Notes under the pieces: model-generated
Database searches by the model: none
What the model saw: the letters and a program-made list of their open reading frames with translations, nothing else
What the model was told of the DNA's origin: nothing
Made by a program: the position numbers and the translations under genes
Assembly (NCBI RefSeq): GCF_004764705.1
Contig: NZ_SHLX01000004.1
Span: 1 to 64,000 of the forward strand
DNA: 64,000 nt
Source: Paenibacillus cymbidii
Lineage (GTDB): Bacteria > Bacillota > Bacilli > Paenibacillales > NBRC-103111
Direction of reading: 5' to 3'
Part shown: in pieces, positions 1 through 7,785 of the stretch
Numbering within the stretch: the first letter of the stretch is position 1
How the letters are laid out: each line of letters opens with the position of its first letter

Positions 1-136
1 TTTGATTACAATCGCACTCGCATCCATTCGTCAATTGGTTACCTCACCCCGCATTTATGCGAAAAAAGGTACTACGAGCAACAGCAGATCGCTTAAATTG
101 TGTGTCTACTTTCTTGACAAAGGTACACTTTGGCAA

Positions 137-235
137 GTAGCGGGGGAAATAAGGCTGAAATCAGCCTTACAGCCCGCTCTGGCGAGTAGCGGGCAAAAAT
201 AAGGCTGAAATCAGCCTTGCAGCAGCGGCCCAACA
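137..235. repeat. Two direct copies of a ~50-bp unit with an AAGGCTGA/TCAGCCTT palindrome
   Basis: Two near-identical units start with GTAGCGGG at about 137 and 186. Each contains the same 18-nt palindrome (151-168 and 201-218), in which AAGGCTGA and TCAGCCTT are separated by AA. Such a palindrome could form a short hairpin on either strand. No gene covers it. It belongs to a 629-base non-coding stretch in front of the UxaA-family gene. Function unknown. Confidence 0.7.
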
Positions 236-247
236 CGGCTGAAAAAA

Positions 248-278
248 TTGTCACATCGGCGTGAGTAAGTGTTATAAT
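248..278 (+). promoter_or_regulatory. Possible promoter upstream of the UxaA-family gene
   Basis: TTGTCA (248-253) and a perfect TATAAT (273-278) are separated by 19 bases, which is long for a sigma-A promoter. The -10 box lies at the edge of the first 93-bp repeat, so a transcript from here would carry all three repeats in a leader of about 345 nt. This is a weak call. Confidence 0.35.
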
Positions 279-552
279 GATTTTTGGTCGAAGAAAATCA
301 GGGAAGCAGGCCCGGTGTAAGCGGTGAAAATCATTGCCGATTGGACCTGGGAAGCGGCCCAATGCGGGAATGATTTTTGGTCGAAGAAAATCAGGGAAGC
401 AGGCCCGGTGTAAGCGGTGAAAATCATTGCCGAATTGGACCTGGGAAGCGGCCCAATGCGGGAATGATTTTGGTCGACGCAAATCAGCGAAGCTAGCCAG
501 AGTTAGCGGTAAATCATTGCCGATTGGACCTGGTGAGCGGCCCAATGCGGTA
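276..552. repeat. Three tandem ~93-bp repeats
   Basis: Three head-to-tail copies begin with AATGATTTT(T)GGTCGA at 276, 369 and 463, giving periods of 93 and 94 bases. Copies 1 and 2 are almost identical and copy 3 has diverged. Each unit ends in GGCCCAATGCGG. The reverse strand is open across them, but the 94-base step shifts the frame, so coding is unlikely. They fill most of the leader in front of the gene at 630. The region 1-629 holds no other feature I can support beyond the palindromes and a weak promoter. Confidence 0.85.
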
Positions 553-629
553 ATCTGATCCAGCATGTAGCGCAACCAACGAACCGACAGGAAGCGCGGA
601 AAATTTCTCATCAAAGGAGCCAATCATCG

Positions 630-3332
630 ATGGACGTCGTTCGTCAATTTGAGGAAGTAGCCAGACTTCCCTTGCCCGGGGACAACTGCGCCGTTGCGAT
701 TCGGCAATTGGACGCCGGTACCGTCATTGCGTATGAGGACCGATCCTTCGTGCTGGATTTTACGGTCATGGAAGGCCACCGGTTCGCAGTGAAAGCGATT
801 GCTCCCGGCGAAGAGCTGCTTTCGTGGCAGCTGCCGTTCGGCGCGGCGCTGAAGCCGATCGATCCCGGCCACTACGTGGTCAACGAAACGGTGCTCGAAG
901 AGCTCCATGTGCGCCAGCTGCATTTTGCGCTGCCGCCGGAGCCCAATTTTGCCGATCAGGTACATCCCTATATTCTCGACGAGGCGAATTTCCAGCCTGC
1001 TCCGGCATCGCCCGCTTATCCCGACACGCGCACGTTTATGGGGTATCGTCGCCATGAAGAACGCGGCGTTGGCACGCGAAACTACGTTGTTCTGCTCGGC
1101 ACCACCTCGCACACCGGCAGCTATGTGAAGCAACTGGCCTCCCGCCTGAAGGGCGAAGCGAAAAACTACCCGAATATCGACGGCATCGTTCCCGCGGCGC
1201 ATACGGAAGGCGGCACGGAGAAGCCGAACAACCTGGAATTGCTGCTGCGTACGCTCGCCGGGTTTATGGTCAACCCGAACGTTGGCGCGGTACTGGTTGT
1301 CGATTACGGCAATGAAGCGGTCACGAACAAGATGGTGGAGGCTTATGCGCGCGAGCACAAGTATCCGGTCGACAACGTGCTGCACAAGTTCGTGTCGCTT
1401 GCGGACAGCTTCGAGGCGGAGCTGGAGAAGGGCGAAGCGTTGGTGAGGGAATGGCTGCCTGCGGTCAATGCGATGCAGCGGACAGCCGAATCGATTCGTC
1501 ACCTGCGCATCGGCTTGCAGTGCGGCGGTTCGGACGCTTTCTCCGGCATCTCGGCAAACCCGCTGCTGGGCTGGGTTTCGGAACAATTGGTCCGTTACGG
1601 CGGCGCGGCCAGCCTGGCCGAAACCGACGAGTTGATCGGCGCGGAGCCTTATGTCATGTCGAAGGTGCGCAACGTGGAAACCGCGCGCAAATTTTTGGCG
1701 CTGCTGGACCGGTTCAAGGAGCGCACGTCCTGGCACGGCGCCAGCGCGGAAGGCAATCCGTCCGGGGGCAACAAGTATCGCGGCTTGTACAACATTTATC
1801 TCAAATCGATCGGCGCCGCGATGAAAAAGGACCCCGTCACGCGGATCGATTTTGCAACCGAGTACGGGGAGCCGATGAAGGAAGGCGGCTTCTATTTCAT
1901 GGACAGCCCCGGCAACGACCTGGAGAGCATCGCCGGTCAGGTGGCCGCAGGCTGCAACATGATTTTCTTTACGACGGGGAACGGTTCGATCACCAATTTT
2001 CCGTACGTGCCGACGGTCAAGGTGGTGACGACGACTCGCCGCTTCCAATTGCTGTCGAACGATATGGATGTGAACGCGGGGCAGTATTTGGAAGGCAAGT
2101 CGATGGATGAACTGGGTCAGGAAGTATTCGAACTGGCGATTCGTATTGCATCCGGCGAGCGAAGCGTCGGCGAAAAGGCCGGGCATGCCCAGGTCCAGAT
2201 CTGGCGCAACTGGCAGCAGAACGATGCGAGCCGGCTGGAAACGCTGCTCCACGCTGCCGTGCCGACCGGAACGCCGATTGCCACTCAAGCTGATGAAGCG
2301 GCGGCGGCCGATGAGATCCAATTTACGTTTACCCGGCATCGCGACCGGCGGTCCAGCGACAACATCGGGTTGATTTTGCCCACCAGCCTTTGTGCGGGTC
2401 AAGTGGCAGGCATGATTACGGGACGATTAAACCAGCAGGGCGCAGGGAAGCCCGAATTGTCGCGCTTCGTGTCATTGGCGCATACGGAAGGCTGCGGCGC
2501 CTCGGGTGGACCGGCCGAATCGCTTTATGCCCGCACGATGATCGGCTACATCACGCATCCGATGGTGGAGCATTGTTTGCTGCTGGAGCACGGCTGCGAA
2601 AAAACGCACAACGACTACATGCGTCACCAGATGGAAGTGATGGGAGTCGACGCGAGCCGGCTCGGTTATGCCAGCATCCAGCTTGACGGCGGCATCGCCA
2701 AGGTGAGCGAAAAAGTCGAAGCCTGGTTCGCCGATCGTTTGGCCGCGGCAGAACCTGCGGAGAAGGTGACGGTTGGGCTGGAAGGGCTGCGGATCGGGCT
2801 CGTCAGCGACGGTACGATTGCAGACGATGCCGGCGAGCAATTCGCGGCGCTGGCCAAAAAAATATCCGGCGCAGGCGGTTTGGTCGTTGTTCCCGAGAAC
2901 AGCGGATTGTTGGCCGCGGACTCGTTCAGCCGGCATTTGTTTGCCGAAACGCCGGTTCGGCCATCCCTTGCCTATGGGGAACATGCCCGCCGGAACGGGT
3001 TCCACATCATGGAGACCCCAACGAAACACTGGGTGGAGACGATTACGGGCCTTGCTGCCACGGGCGTGGAATTAATCATTGCGCTGGTCGGCAACCGTCC
3101 GATGCAGACGCATCCGTTCGTGCCGATGCTGCAAGCGGCGTCGGAGCCGGCCGTGCAGAAGCGCCACCAGCAAGATATCGATTTGGCGCTTGCGGGCAAC
3201 CCGAGCTTATGGCCGAATCAATTGCTCGAACGCACGAAACAAATCATGGAGCATACTTACGTGCCGCGGCTTTATCAGCAAGGCAACGTCGATTTCCAAA
3301 TGACGCGGGGGTTGCTCGGCGTATCGTTGTAA
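630..3332 (+). CDS. UxaA-family (altronate/galactarate dehydratase-like) protein with duplicated domain
   Basis: This 900-residue cytoplasmic protein belongs to the altronate/galactarate dehydratase family, which dehydrates sugar acids to 2-keto-3-deoxy acids. Residues ~10-95 form a SAF-like domain and ~137-260 a first 'GD/AH second' domain with HTEGG at 191-195. Residues ~290-520 form the C-terminal dehydratase domain, with CGGSDAFSG from Cys298 and later FTTGNGS and DMDVNAG. A second copy of the 'GD/AH second' domain follows (~575-700) with an intact HTEGCG at 618-623. Usual family length is about 500 residues, so this is an extended form. The second copy keeps cysteines that the first has lost. 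The start has AAAGGAG 8 bases upstream. The aldo/keto reductase downstream suggests sugar-acid catabolism. The exact substrate cannot be read from sequence. Confidence 0.85.
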   Translation: MDVVRQFEEVARLPLPGDNCAVAIRQLDAGTVIAYEDRSFVLDFTVMEGHRFAVKAIAPGEELLSWQLPFGAALKPIDPGHYVVNETVLEELHVRQLHFALPPEPNFADQVHPYILDEANFQPAPASPAYPDTRTFMGYRRHEERGVGTRNYVVLLGTTSHTGSYVKQLASRLKGEAKNYPNIDGIVPAAHTEGGTEKPNNLELLLRTLAGFMVNPNVGAVLVVDYGNEAVTNKMVEAYAREHKYPVDNVLHKFVSLADSFEAELEKGEALVREWLPAVNAMQRTAESIRHLRIGLQCGGSDAFSGISANPLLGWVSEQLVRYGGAASLAETDELIGAEPYVMSKVRNVETARKFLALLDRFKERTSWHGASAEGNPSGGNKYRGLYNIYLKSIGAAMKKDPVTRIDFATEYGEPMKEGGFYFMDSPGNDLESIAGQVAAGCNMIFFTTGNGSITNFPYVPTVKVVTTTRRFQLLSNDMDVNAGQYLEGKSMDELGQEVFELAIRIASGERSVGEKAGHAQVQIWRNWQQNDASRLETLLHAAVPTGTPIATQADEAAAADEIQFTFTRHRDRRSSDNIGLILPTSLCAGQVAGMITGRLNQQGAGKPELSRFVSLAHTEGCGASGGPAESLYARTMIGYITHPMVEHCLLLEHGCEKTHNDYMRHQMEVMGVDASRLGYASIQLDGGIAKVSEKVEAWFADRLAAAEPAEKVTVGLEGLRIGLVSDGTIADDAGEQFAALAKKISGAGGLVVVPENSGLLAADSFSRHLFAETPVRPSLAYGEHARRNGFHIMETPTKHWVETITGLAATGVELIIALVGNRPMQTHPFVPMLQAASEPAVQKRHQQDIDLALAGNPSLWPNQLLERTKQIMEHTYVPRLYQQGNVDFQMTRGLLGVSL

Positions 3333-3364
3333 ATCATTTTGTATCCGAAAGCGAGGATTTCCCC

Positions 3365-4330
3365 ATGTCGAACCCATTATTATCCAAACGGCCGTTGGGC
3401 AGTACCGGCCTGCTCGTCACTCCGATATGCATTGGAGCCGCTCCGCTCGGGGATATGCCGGAAACCTTTCAATACGGCACACCGGAAGAACAGGCATTGG
3501 ACACGCTGCGTACCGCTTTCGCAAGCTCGATCAACTTTCTGGATACGGCCGCGGTGTACGGCGAAGGGGAGAGCGAGCGGAGGATCGGCAAGGCCATTAA
3601 AGCGAACGGCGGACTTCCGGAGGGTTACGTGCTGGCGACCAAGGCCGATCGCGACTCAATGACCGGCGACTTCAGCGGCGAACAGATCAAACGTTCGGTT
3701 GAAGGCAGTCTCGAGCGTTTGGGTCTGGATCGTTTGCAATACGTGTACATCCACGATCCGGAACATTCCACGTTCGAAAATGTGATGGGACCCGGGGGAC
3801 CGTTGGAAGTGCTGCAACGGTTTCAACAGCAAGGAGTTATCGATCACATAGGCATTTCCGGCGGACCGATCGATATGCTCATTCGTTATGTCGAAACGGG
3901 AGCGTTCAGCGCCGTGGAAACCCACAACCGGTATACGCTGCTGAACCGGTCGGCCGATCCTTTGCTTACTATCGCCAGTCGATTGGGTGTCGCCGTCATC
4001 AACGCCGCTCCTTACGGCAGCGGCATGCTGGCCAAAGGCCCGGATGCATACGCCCGGTATGCCTATAGCGATGCTCCGCCGGCCCTGGTGGAACGCGCGC
4101 GATCGTTCTCGAAAGTCTGCCAGGAATTCAATGTGCCGCTGGCCGCCGCGGCGCTGCAATTTTCGCTGCGCGATCCCCGGATCACCAGCACGGTCATTGG
4201 CATCACCAAACCGGAACGGGTTGCCCAGACGCTGGAGCTGGCGAATTGCCCGATTGCCCCCGAGCTGTGGCCGGCGCTTGACGCCTTCGGCTTCGATACG
4301 GACGATCCCGAAATGTACCGGTTTGCTTAA
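3365..4330 (+). CDS. Aldo/keto reductase, D-threo-aldose 1-dehydrogenase type
   Basis: This is a 321-residue NAD(P)-dependent aldo/keto reductase resembling L-fucose/D-galactose 1-dehydrogenases, which oxidise an aldose to its lactone. The catalytic tetrad is visible: Asp60 and Tyr65 in the LDTAAVYG segment, Lys93 in ATKAD, and His130 in YIHDPEH. I chose the ATG at 3365 because the KRPLGSTGLLVTPICIG strand at the family's usual N-terminus follows at once. An upstream in-frame extension would overlap the preceding gene. The gene starts 32 bases after the UxaA-family gene, so the two are probably co-transcribed: sugar oxidation, then sugar-acid dehydration. A terminator follows directly. The substrate is inferred. 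Confidence 0.85.
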   Translation: MSNPLLSKRPLGSTGLLVTPICIGAAPLGDMPETFQYGTPEEQALDTLRTAFASSINFLDTAAVYGEGESERRIGKAIKANGGLPEGYVLATKADRDSMTGDFSGEQIKRSVEGSLERLGLDRLQYVYIHDPEHSTFENVMGPGGPLEVLQRFQQQGVIDHIGISGGPIDMLIRYVETGAFSAVETHNRYTLLNRSADPLLTIASRLGVAVINAAPYGSGMLAKGPDAYARYAYSDAPPALVERARSFSKVCQEFNVPLAAAALQFSLRDPRITSTVIGITKPERVAQTLELANCPIAPELWPALDAFGFDTDDPEMYRFA

Positions 4331-4340
4331 AATAAGGCAA

Positions 4341-4376
4341 AAAAAGATCGATTCCATGGGAATTCGATCTTTTTTA
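4341..4376 (+). terminator. Rho-independent terminator after the aldo/keto reductase
   Basis: AAAAAGATCGATTCC pairs with GGAATTCGATCTTTTT, with one bulged base, around a three-base loop. A run of T follows. It lies 10 bases after the stop codon and separates the UxaA/aldo-keto pair from ytxJ. Confidence 0.8.
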
Positions 4377-4492
4377 TCTCTATCATGGTGCAGCGGACGC
4401 GCTGAATAACGCAACGAATGACGTGATCGTATTCCAGCGCACTTTTGCCGGGAAATCTACTTGATTGCGGAAGACTTCTGCCGCCAGAAAAA

Positions 4493-4521
4493 TTGACGAC
4501 TTATCAAATAATCGTTATAAT
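4493..4521 (+). promoter_or_regulatory. Sigma-A promoter of ytxJ
   Basis: TTGACG (4493-4498), a 17-base spacer and TATAAT (4516-4521) form a near-consensus vegetative promoter. The operator-like element begins on the last base of the -10 box, so the expected transcription start (about 4528) falls inside it. Confidence 0.85.
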
Positions 4522-4538
4522 TCAATCGTTCAATTGAA
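4521..4538. promoter_or_regulatory. Operator-like element TTCAA-N3-TTCAATTGAA at ytxJ
   Basis: TTCAA, three bases (TCG), then the perfect 10-bp palindrome TTCAATTGAA. The same 15 defined bases, in inverted orientation, lie directly downstream of the promoter of the arsR-rhodanese gene at 61812-61829. The position over the predicted transcription start fits repression. Binding by the ArsR-type protein is inferred. Confidence 0.6.
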
Positions 4539-4560
4539 TATAACGGGAGGTGTTGCAACA

Positions 4561-4896
4561 GTGTGGAGAGAAATTTCAACTGTTGAAGAGTGGAACGAAA
4601 TTTTGCAGCAATCGGCTGAACGCGGGCAGGTGATTCTGAAGCACAGCACGAGATGTCCCGTAAGTTCGAGCGCGCTCGAAGAGTATGAGCAATATTTGCA
4701 CGGAACTCCCAGCAGCAATGTCGATTACACGCTTGTCAAGGTCATCGAATCCCGCCCGGTTTCCAATAAAATCGCCGAAGATTTAAACCTGAAGCATGAA
4801 TCGCCGCAAATCATTTTCATCAAAGACGGAGAAAAATACTGGTCCGCCACGCACTGGTCCATTTCGTCGAAGCACATGAAGGCGGTTCTGGAGTAA
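4561..4896 (+). CDS. ytxJ: Bacillithiol-system redox-active protein YtxJ
   Basis: A 111-residue thioredoxin-fold protein of the YtxJ (DUF2847) family, thought to be a bacilliredoxin-like protein acting on bacillithiol-mixed disulfides in the cytoplasm. Visible landmarks are the N-terminal WREISTVEEWNEIL helix, KHSTRCPVSS with the single candidate active-site cysteine, and the thioredoxin-like ESPQIIFIKDGEKYWSATHW segment. The start is GTG at 4561, placed 9 bases after GGGAGGTG. A longer in-frame reading from 4465 would begin upstream of the promoter and so is not a start. It is monocistronic, between its own promoter and terminator. It shares an operator-like element with the ArsR-rhodanese gene, suggesting control by thiol or persulfide stress. 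Confidence 0.88.
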   Translation: MWREISTVEEWNEILQQSAERGQVILKHSTRCPVSSSALEEYEQYLHGTPSSNVDYTLVKVIESRPVSNKIAEDLNLKHESPQIIFIKDGEKYWSATHWSISSKHMKAVLE

Positions 4897-4925
4897 CTTT
4901 TTTCCAGCAAGGTACAATCGGTTTC

Positions 4926-4972
4926 AACCCGGCCACGCACGATGCGGTGCTGCCGGGTTTGTTTGCGTTTTC
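4926..4972 (+). terminator. Terminator after ytxJ
   Basis: AACCCGGC (4926-4933) pairs with GCCGGGTT (4952-4959), with a secondary GC-rich pairing possible inside the loop. A T-rich tail (TTTGTTTGCGTTTT) follows. Confidence 0.7.
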
Positions 4973-5009
4973 GCCAGTAAATTTATTTTATGTATGTGAA
5001 TATAATTCA

Positions 5010-5038
5010 TTGACGTGAATATTTTTCCTTTTTATAAT
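5010..5038 (+). promoter_or_regulatory. Sigma-A promoter of the creatininase operon
   Basis: TTGACG (5010-5015), a 17-base spacer and TATAAT (5033-5038) in an AT-rich patch. The start codon at 5072 lies 34 bases downstream. The GTG that opens the longer in-frame reading (5015) overlaps the -35 box and so cannot be the start. Confidence 0.8.
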
Positions 5039-5071
5039 GAATGTAAACTTCAGACAACAGGGGGAAGTCGA

Positions 5072-5857
5072 ATGGATTCGTTCCAGTTTCATCAGCTGAC
5101 CCGCGAGGAAATATCCTTGCTCGCGAAAGCGGGCTATGCGGCGGTTGTTCCATTGGCGGCCACCGAGCAGCATGGCCCGCATCTTGGCGTTGGCACGGAC
5201 AGTCTGATCGGCGGGCATATCGCCCGGGAAGCGGTCCGCAAGGCGACGGAAACCGGACGCGCGCGCCTCGTGCTCGCCCCAATCGTTTCCATCGGCTGCT
5301 CCGGCCATCATCTTGCATTTGGCGGCACTCTCTCATTCTCGGCGGATACGTATTTGCGGATGCTGCACGATATCGGCGAAAGCCTGGTCCGGGACGGCTT
5401 CCGCCGTATCTTCTTCCTCAACTCGCACGGGGGAAACGCCAATATGATGAACCAGGCCGCAAGCGACCTCGTTGTCCGGCATCCGATCCGGGTTGCCGCC
5501 GCTTCGTATTGGAATGCCGCGTCGCCGTTCATGAAGGACGTGCTTGCCGCCAATCGCGGCATGGTGGCCGGGCATGCCGGCCGGTTCGAAACGTCGGCGG
5601 TTATGGCGCTTGACGAAGCGATGGTGCGCAAGAACCGCGTTCCCCGCGAGCATGAGGAGCTTCCATGGTTGTTTGCCGGTCCGCCGGGGGCATTCTACGG
5701 TGTGCACGGCAAATTGACCGGCAACGACGGGTTTACCGATGCCAGTGCGGAATCGTCGGCCGAACAAGGCCGGGAGCAACTGGCGGCCATTGTGGACGGC
5801 GTGGCGGAATGGTTCGCGAGCGTATATGCCGCGATGTCGGAAGAGGCGGCGCCATGA
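5072..5857 (+). CDS. Creatininase-family amidohydrolase (copy 1)
   Basis: This 261-residue cytoplasmic metal-dependent hydrolase belongs to the creatininase/creatinine amidohydrolase superfamily, which includes creatininase, formamide hydrolases and an inositol-derivative hydrolase. Family ligands are all present: Glu32 and His34 in TEQHGPHL, Asp43 in GTDS, the SGHH pair at 78-80, the NSHGGN loop at 117-122, and Glu173 in GHAGRFETS. The ATG at 5072 follows GGGGGAA. Its stop overlaps the next start (ATGA), so it is translationally coupled to an uncharacterised protein. A second, more divergent creatininase lies at 8781 in the same run. The substrate is unknown. The surrounding sugar-acid genes make creatinine itself unlikely. 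Confidence 0.85.
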   Translation: MDSFQFHQLTREEISLLAKAGYAAVVPLAATEQHGPHLGVGTDSLIGGHIAREAVRKATETGRARLVLAPIVSIGCSGHHLAFGGTLSFSADTYLRMLHDIGESLVRDGFRRIFFLNSHGGNANMMNQAASDLVVRHPIRVAAASYWNAASPFMKDVLAANRGMVAGHAGRFETSAVMALDEAMVRKNRVPREHEELPWLFAGPPGAFYGVHGKLTGNDGFTDASAESSAEQGREQLAAIVDGVAEWFASVYAAMSEEAAP

Positions 5858-6969
5858 ATACGAAGAAGCGTGTAACGGCGATCATTACCGTTTATCGGCT
5901 GAACGCTCATGCAGACGTTATCGTCAGCCGCCTGTTCGGCGAGCTGGGACACGATCCGCAAGTGGAACTGGTCTCCATGTACACCGATCAGGTGCCGGAC
6001 AACGACATGAGCCGCGAGCTGGCGGCCCGGCATGGCGTCGCGATTTGCGACACTATCGAGCAAGCGGTTTCATTTGGGGCCCCGGAGCAGCCGATCGACG
6101 GCATCGTCGTCATCGGCGAGCACGGGGAGTATCCATGGAACGAGAAGCGGCAGCACTTGTACCCCCGCCTGCGGTTTATGCAGGAAACGCTGGCGGCGAT
6201 GGACAAACACGGCATCCGGGTGCCGATCTTTCTCGACAAGCATTTTTCCTTCGACGACGCGGCGGCACGCTGGATCTACGATGAGGTGAAGCGGCGCGGC
6301 ATTGCGCTGATGGCCGGCTCGTCGATTCCGTATGCACCCTCTTTACCCAACTATGACCCGGCCGTGCTGCGCGGCGCCCGCGACTTGTTCGTCGTCAGCC
6401 ACGGCGGGCTCGAATCGTACGGCTTCCACGCGATGGAAGTGATGCAGCGCCTGGCCGAGCGACGAGCGGGAGCGGAGACCGGAGTCGACTCCGTTATGGC
6501 GCTGGAAGGGGAAGCCATGTGGGAAGCGATGGAGCGGGGCGAATGGCCGGAAGAACTTATGCTGCGGGCGCTTGCCGCGCTTCCCGATACGCCGGACGGG
6601 CACCCGCGCGGCCGGTGCGCCGATCCGGCGCTGTTCGTCGTCGCGTACAAGGACGGCACGATGGGCTATGTCGCGCAGCTGCACGGATTCGTCTCCCGCT
6701 GGTCGTATGCGGTTCGCGCGGCAGACGGCACCGTAACGGCGGCGTATTGCAATACCGATGCGGGCAGGCCGTATCGCCATTTTGAAACGCTTACCTGCAT
6801 GATCGAGGAGATGGTCATGACGGGCAAGCCGCCGTGCGCGGTCGAACGCCACTTGTTAACGACGCATATGATCAATGCGGCCATGGAGTCGTTGTACGCC
6901 AAACGTCCGATTGCCATCCCCGAGCTGGGTGTCGAATATTGCCCTGCGAACGAACAATCGCCGGACTGA
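5854..6969 (+). CDS. Conserved protein of unknown function (371 aa, GEHGEYPWNEK family)
   Basis: I cannot assign a named function. The protein begins with a beta strand (RVTAIITVYRLNAHADVIV) and has several strongly conserved-looking blocks: YTDQVPDNDMSRELAARHG, then VVIGEHGEYPWNEKRQHLYP, then VPIFLDKHFSF, then MAGSSIPYAP. From memory, similar proteins occur in planctomycetes and other carbohydrate degraders without a characterised role. The N-terminal half looks like an alpha/beta (Rossmann-like) layout, and the MAGSS segment recalls Gfo/Idh-type sugar proteins, but no GxGxxG is seen. There is no signal peptide or membrane segment. The ATG overlaps the creatininase stop by four bases, and the SDR follows 18 bases later. 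It is probably an enzyme or subunit of the same pathway. Confidence 0.7.
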   Translation: MNTKKRVTAIITVYRLNAHADVIVSRLFGELGHDPQVELVSMYTDQVPDNDMSRELAARHGVAICDTIEQAVSFGAPEQPIDGIVVIGEHGEYPWNEKRQHLYPRLRFMQETLAAMDKHGIRVPIFLDKHFSFDDAAARWIYDEVKRRGIALMAGSSIPYAPSLPNYDPAVLRGARDLFVVSHGGLESYGFHAMEVMQRLAERRAGAETGVDSVMALEGEAMWEAMERGEWPEELMLRALAALPDTPDGHPRGRCADPALFVVAYKDGTMGYVAQLHGFVSRWSYAVRAADGTVTAAYCNTDAGRPYRHFETLTCMIEEMVMTGKPPCAVERHLLTTHMINAAMESLYAKRPIAIPELGVEYCPANEQSPD

Positions 6970-6987
6970 GAAGGGAGGAGGAACGGC

Positions 6988-7731
6988 TTGAATACGTTGC
7001 ATCGGAAAGTGATCGTCGTCACCGGCGCGCTCGGCAAAGTCGGTTATGCCGCCGTTCGCATGTTTCTTGAGCGAGGTGCCATCGTGGCGGCCAACGACTG
7101 GACGGAAGCCGCCGGACATGAAGGCATGACGGAGCTGCTGCGGCGTTACGGCGAAGATCGGCTGCTGTTCGTTCATGGCGACGCGGGCGACGAAGCGCAA
7201 GTCGCCGCGATGTTCGCGTCGATCCGCCGGCAGTACGGCAGGCTGGACGGCACATTCCATAACGCCTATCACCAGAACCGCAAGCCGGTCGACCAATACA
7301 CGCTGGAAGAATGGAACCGGCTTATCCATGGCACGCTTGGCTCCGCCTTCCTTGTATGCAAGCACGCCATTCCGCTGCTGCGCGAGTCCGGCGGCGGCTC
7401 GATCGTCAACACATCATCGGTGCTCGGCGTCAAGCCGCGCGCGGGAGAAGGCGGATACGGCACCGCCAAGGCGGGAATCAATTTCCTGACGCAGGTCATT
7501 GCGGCGGAGAATGCTTCCTGCGGCATTCGCGCGAACGTCATCATACCCGGCGACATCAAATTGCCGGCGCCCGTATCCGCGGCCAAGGCGGAAGAACAGA
7601 AGAAACGAATCTGGCTCGGCCGTTCCGCGGCGCCGGAGGAAATTTGCGAGCTGGCTGCCTTCTTGCTGTCCGATGCTTCTTCATACATGACCGGATCGCT
7701 CATTCCGATCGACGGCGGCTTTCATCTGTAG
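6988..7731 (+). CDS. SDR-family NAD(P)-dependent oxidoreductase
   Basis: A 247-residue classical short-chain dehydrogenase. It shows the cofactor loop TGALGKVG (12-19), a variant of the NAG motif (HNAYHQN), the catalytic Ser in NTSSVLG, and Tyr157/Lys161 in YGTAK. The C-terminal MTGSLIPIDGGF is the usual SDR ending. The start is TTG at 6988, 7 bases after AGGGAGGAGG, and no ATG is suitably placed. It sits between the unknown 371-residue protein and RidA. It probably oxidises or reduces a hydroxyl or keto group on a sugar-derived intermediate. The sequence does not show which. Confidence 0.85.
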   Translation: MNTLHRKVIVVTGALGKVGYAAVRMFLERGAIVAANDWTEAAGHEGMTELLRRYGEDRLLFVHGDAGDEAQVAAMFASIRRQYGRLDGTFHNAYHQNRKPVDQYTLEEWNRLIHGTLGSAFLVCKHAIPLLRESGGGSIVNTSSVLGVKPRAGEGGYGTAKAGINFLTQVIAAENASCGIRANVIIPGDIKLPAPVSAAKAEEQKKRIWLGRSAAPEEICELAAFLLSDASSYMTGSLIPIDGGFHL

Positions 7732-7785
7732 GAGCTATGCGTCGAACCGGCAGTCAACAGAAATCTATCATACGGAGGATCACTT

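Noticed and set aside
276..552. CRISPR array
   Set aside because: The repeats are contiguous 93-bp units without spacers, and no cas genes are present.
93..623. Reverse-strand open frame (176 codons) across the 93-bp repeats
   Set aside because: It is open only because the repeats lack stops. The 94-base step breaks the repeat frame, and no ribosome site or family match is seen.
624..2402. Long reverse-strand frame (592 codons) antisense to the UxaA-family gene
   Set aside because: It mirrors the codon structure of the real gene. Its composition is Arg/His-rich without domains, and it is a shadow.
4465..4560. N-terminal extension of YtxJ
   Set aside because: It would begin upstream of the TTGACG/TATAAT promoter. 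GTG 4561 with GGGAGGTG fits the family length.
5015..5071. GTG start for the first creatininase
   Set aside because: It lies on the -35 box of the promoter. ATG 5072 has the ribosome site and family start.
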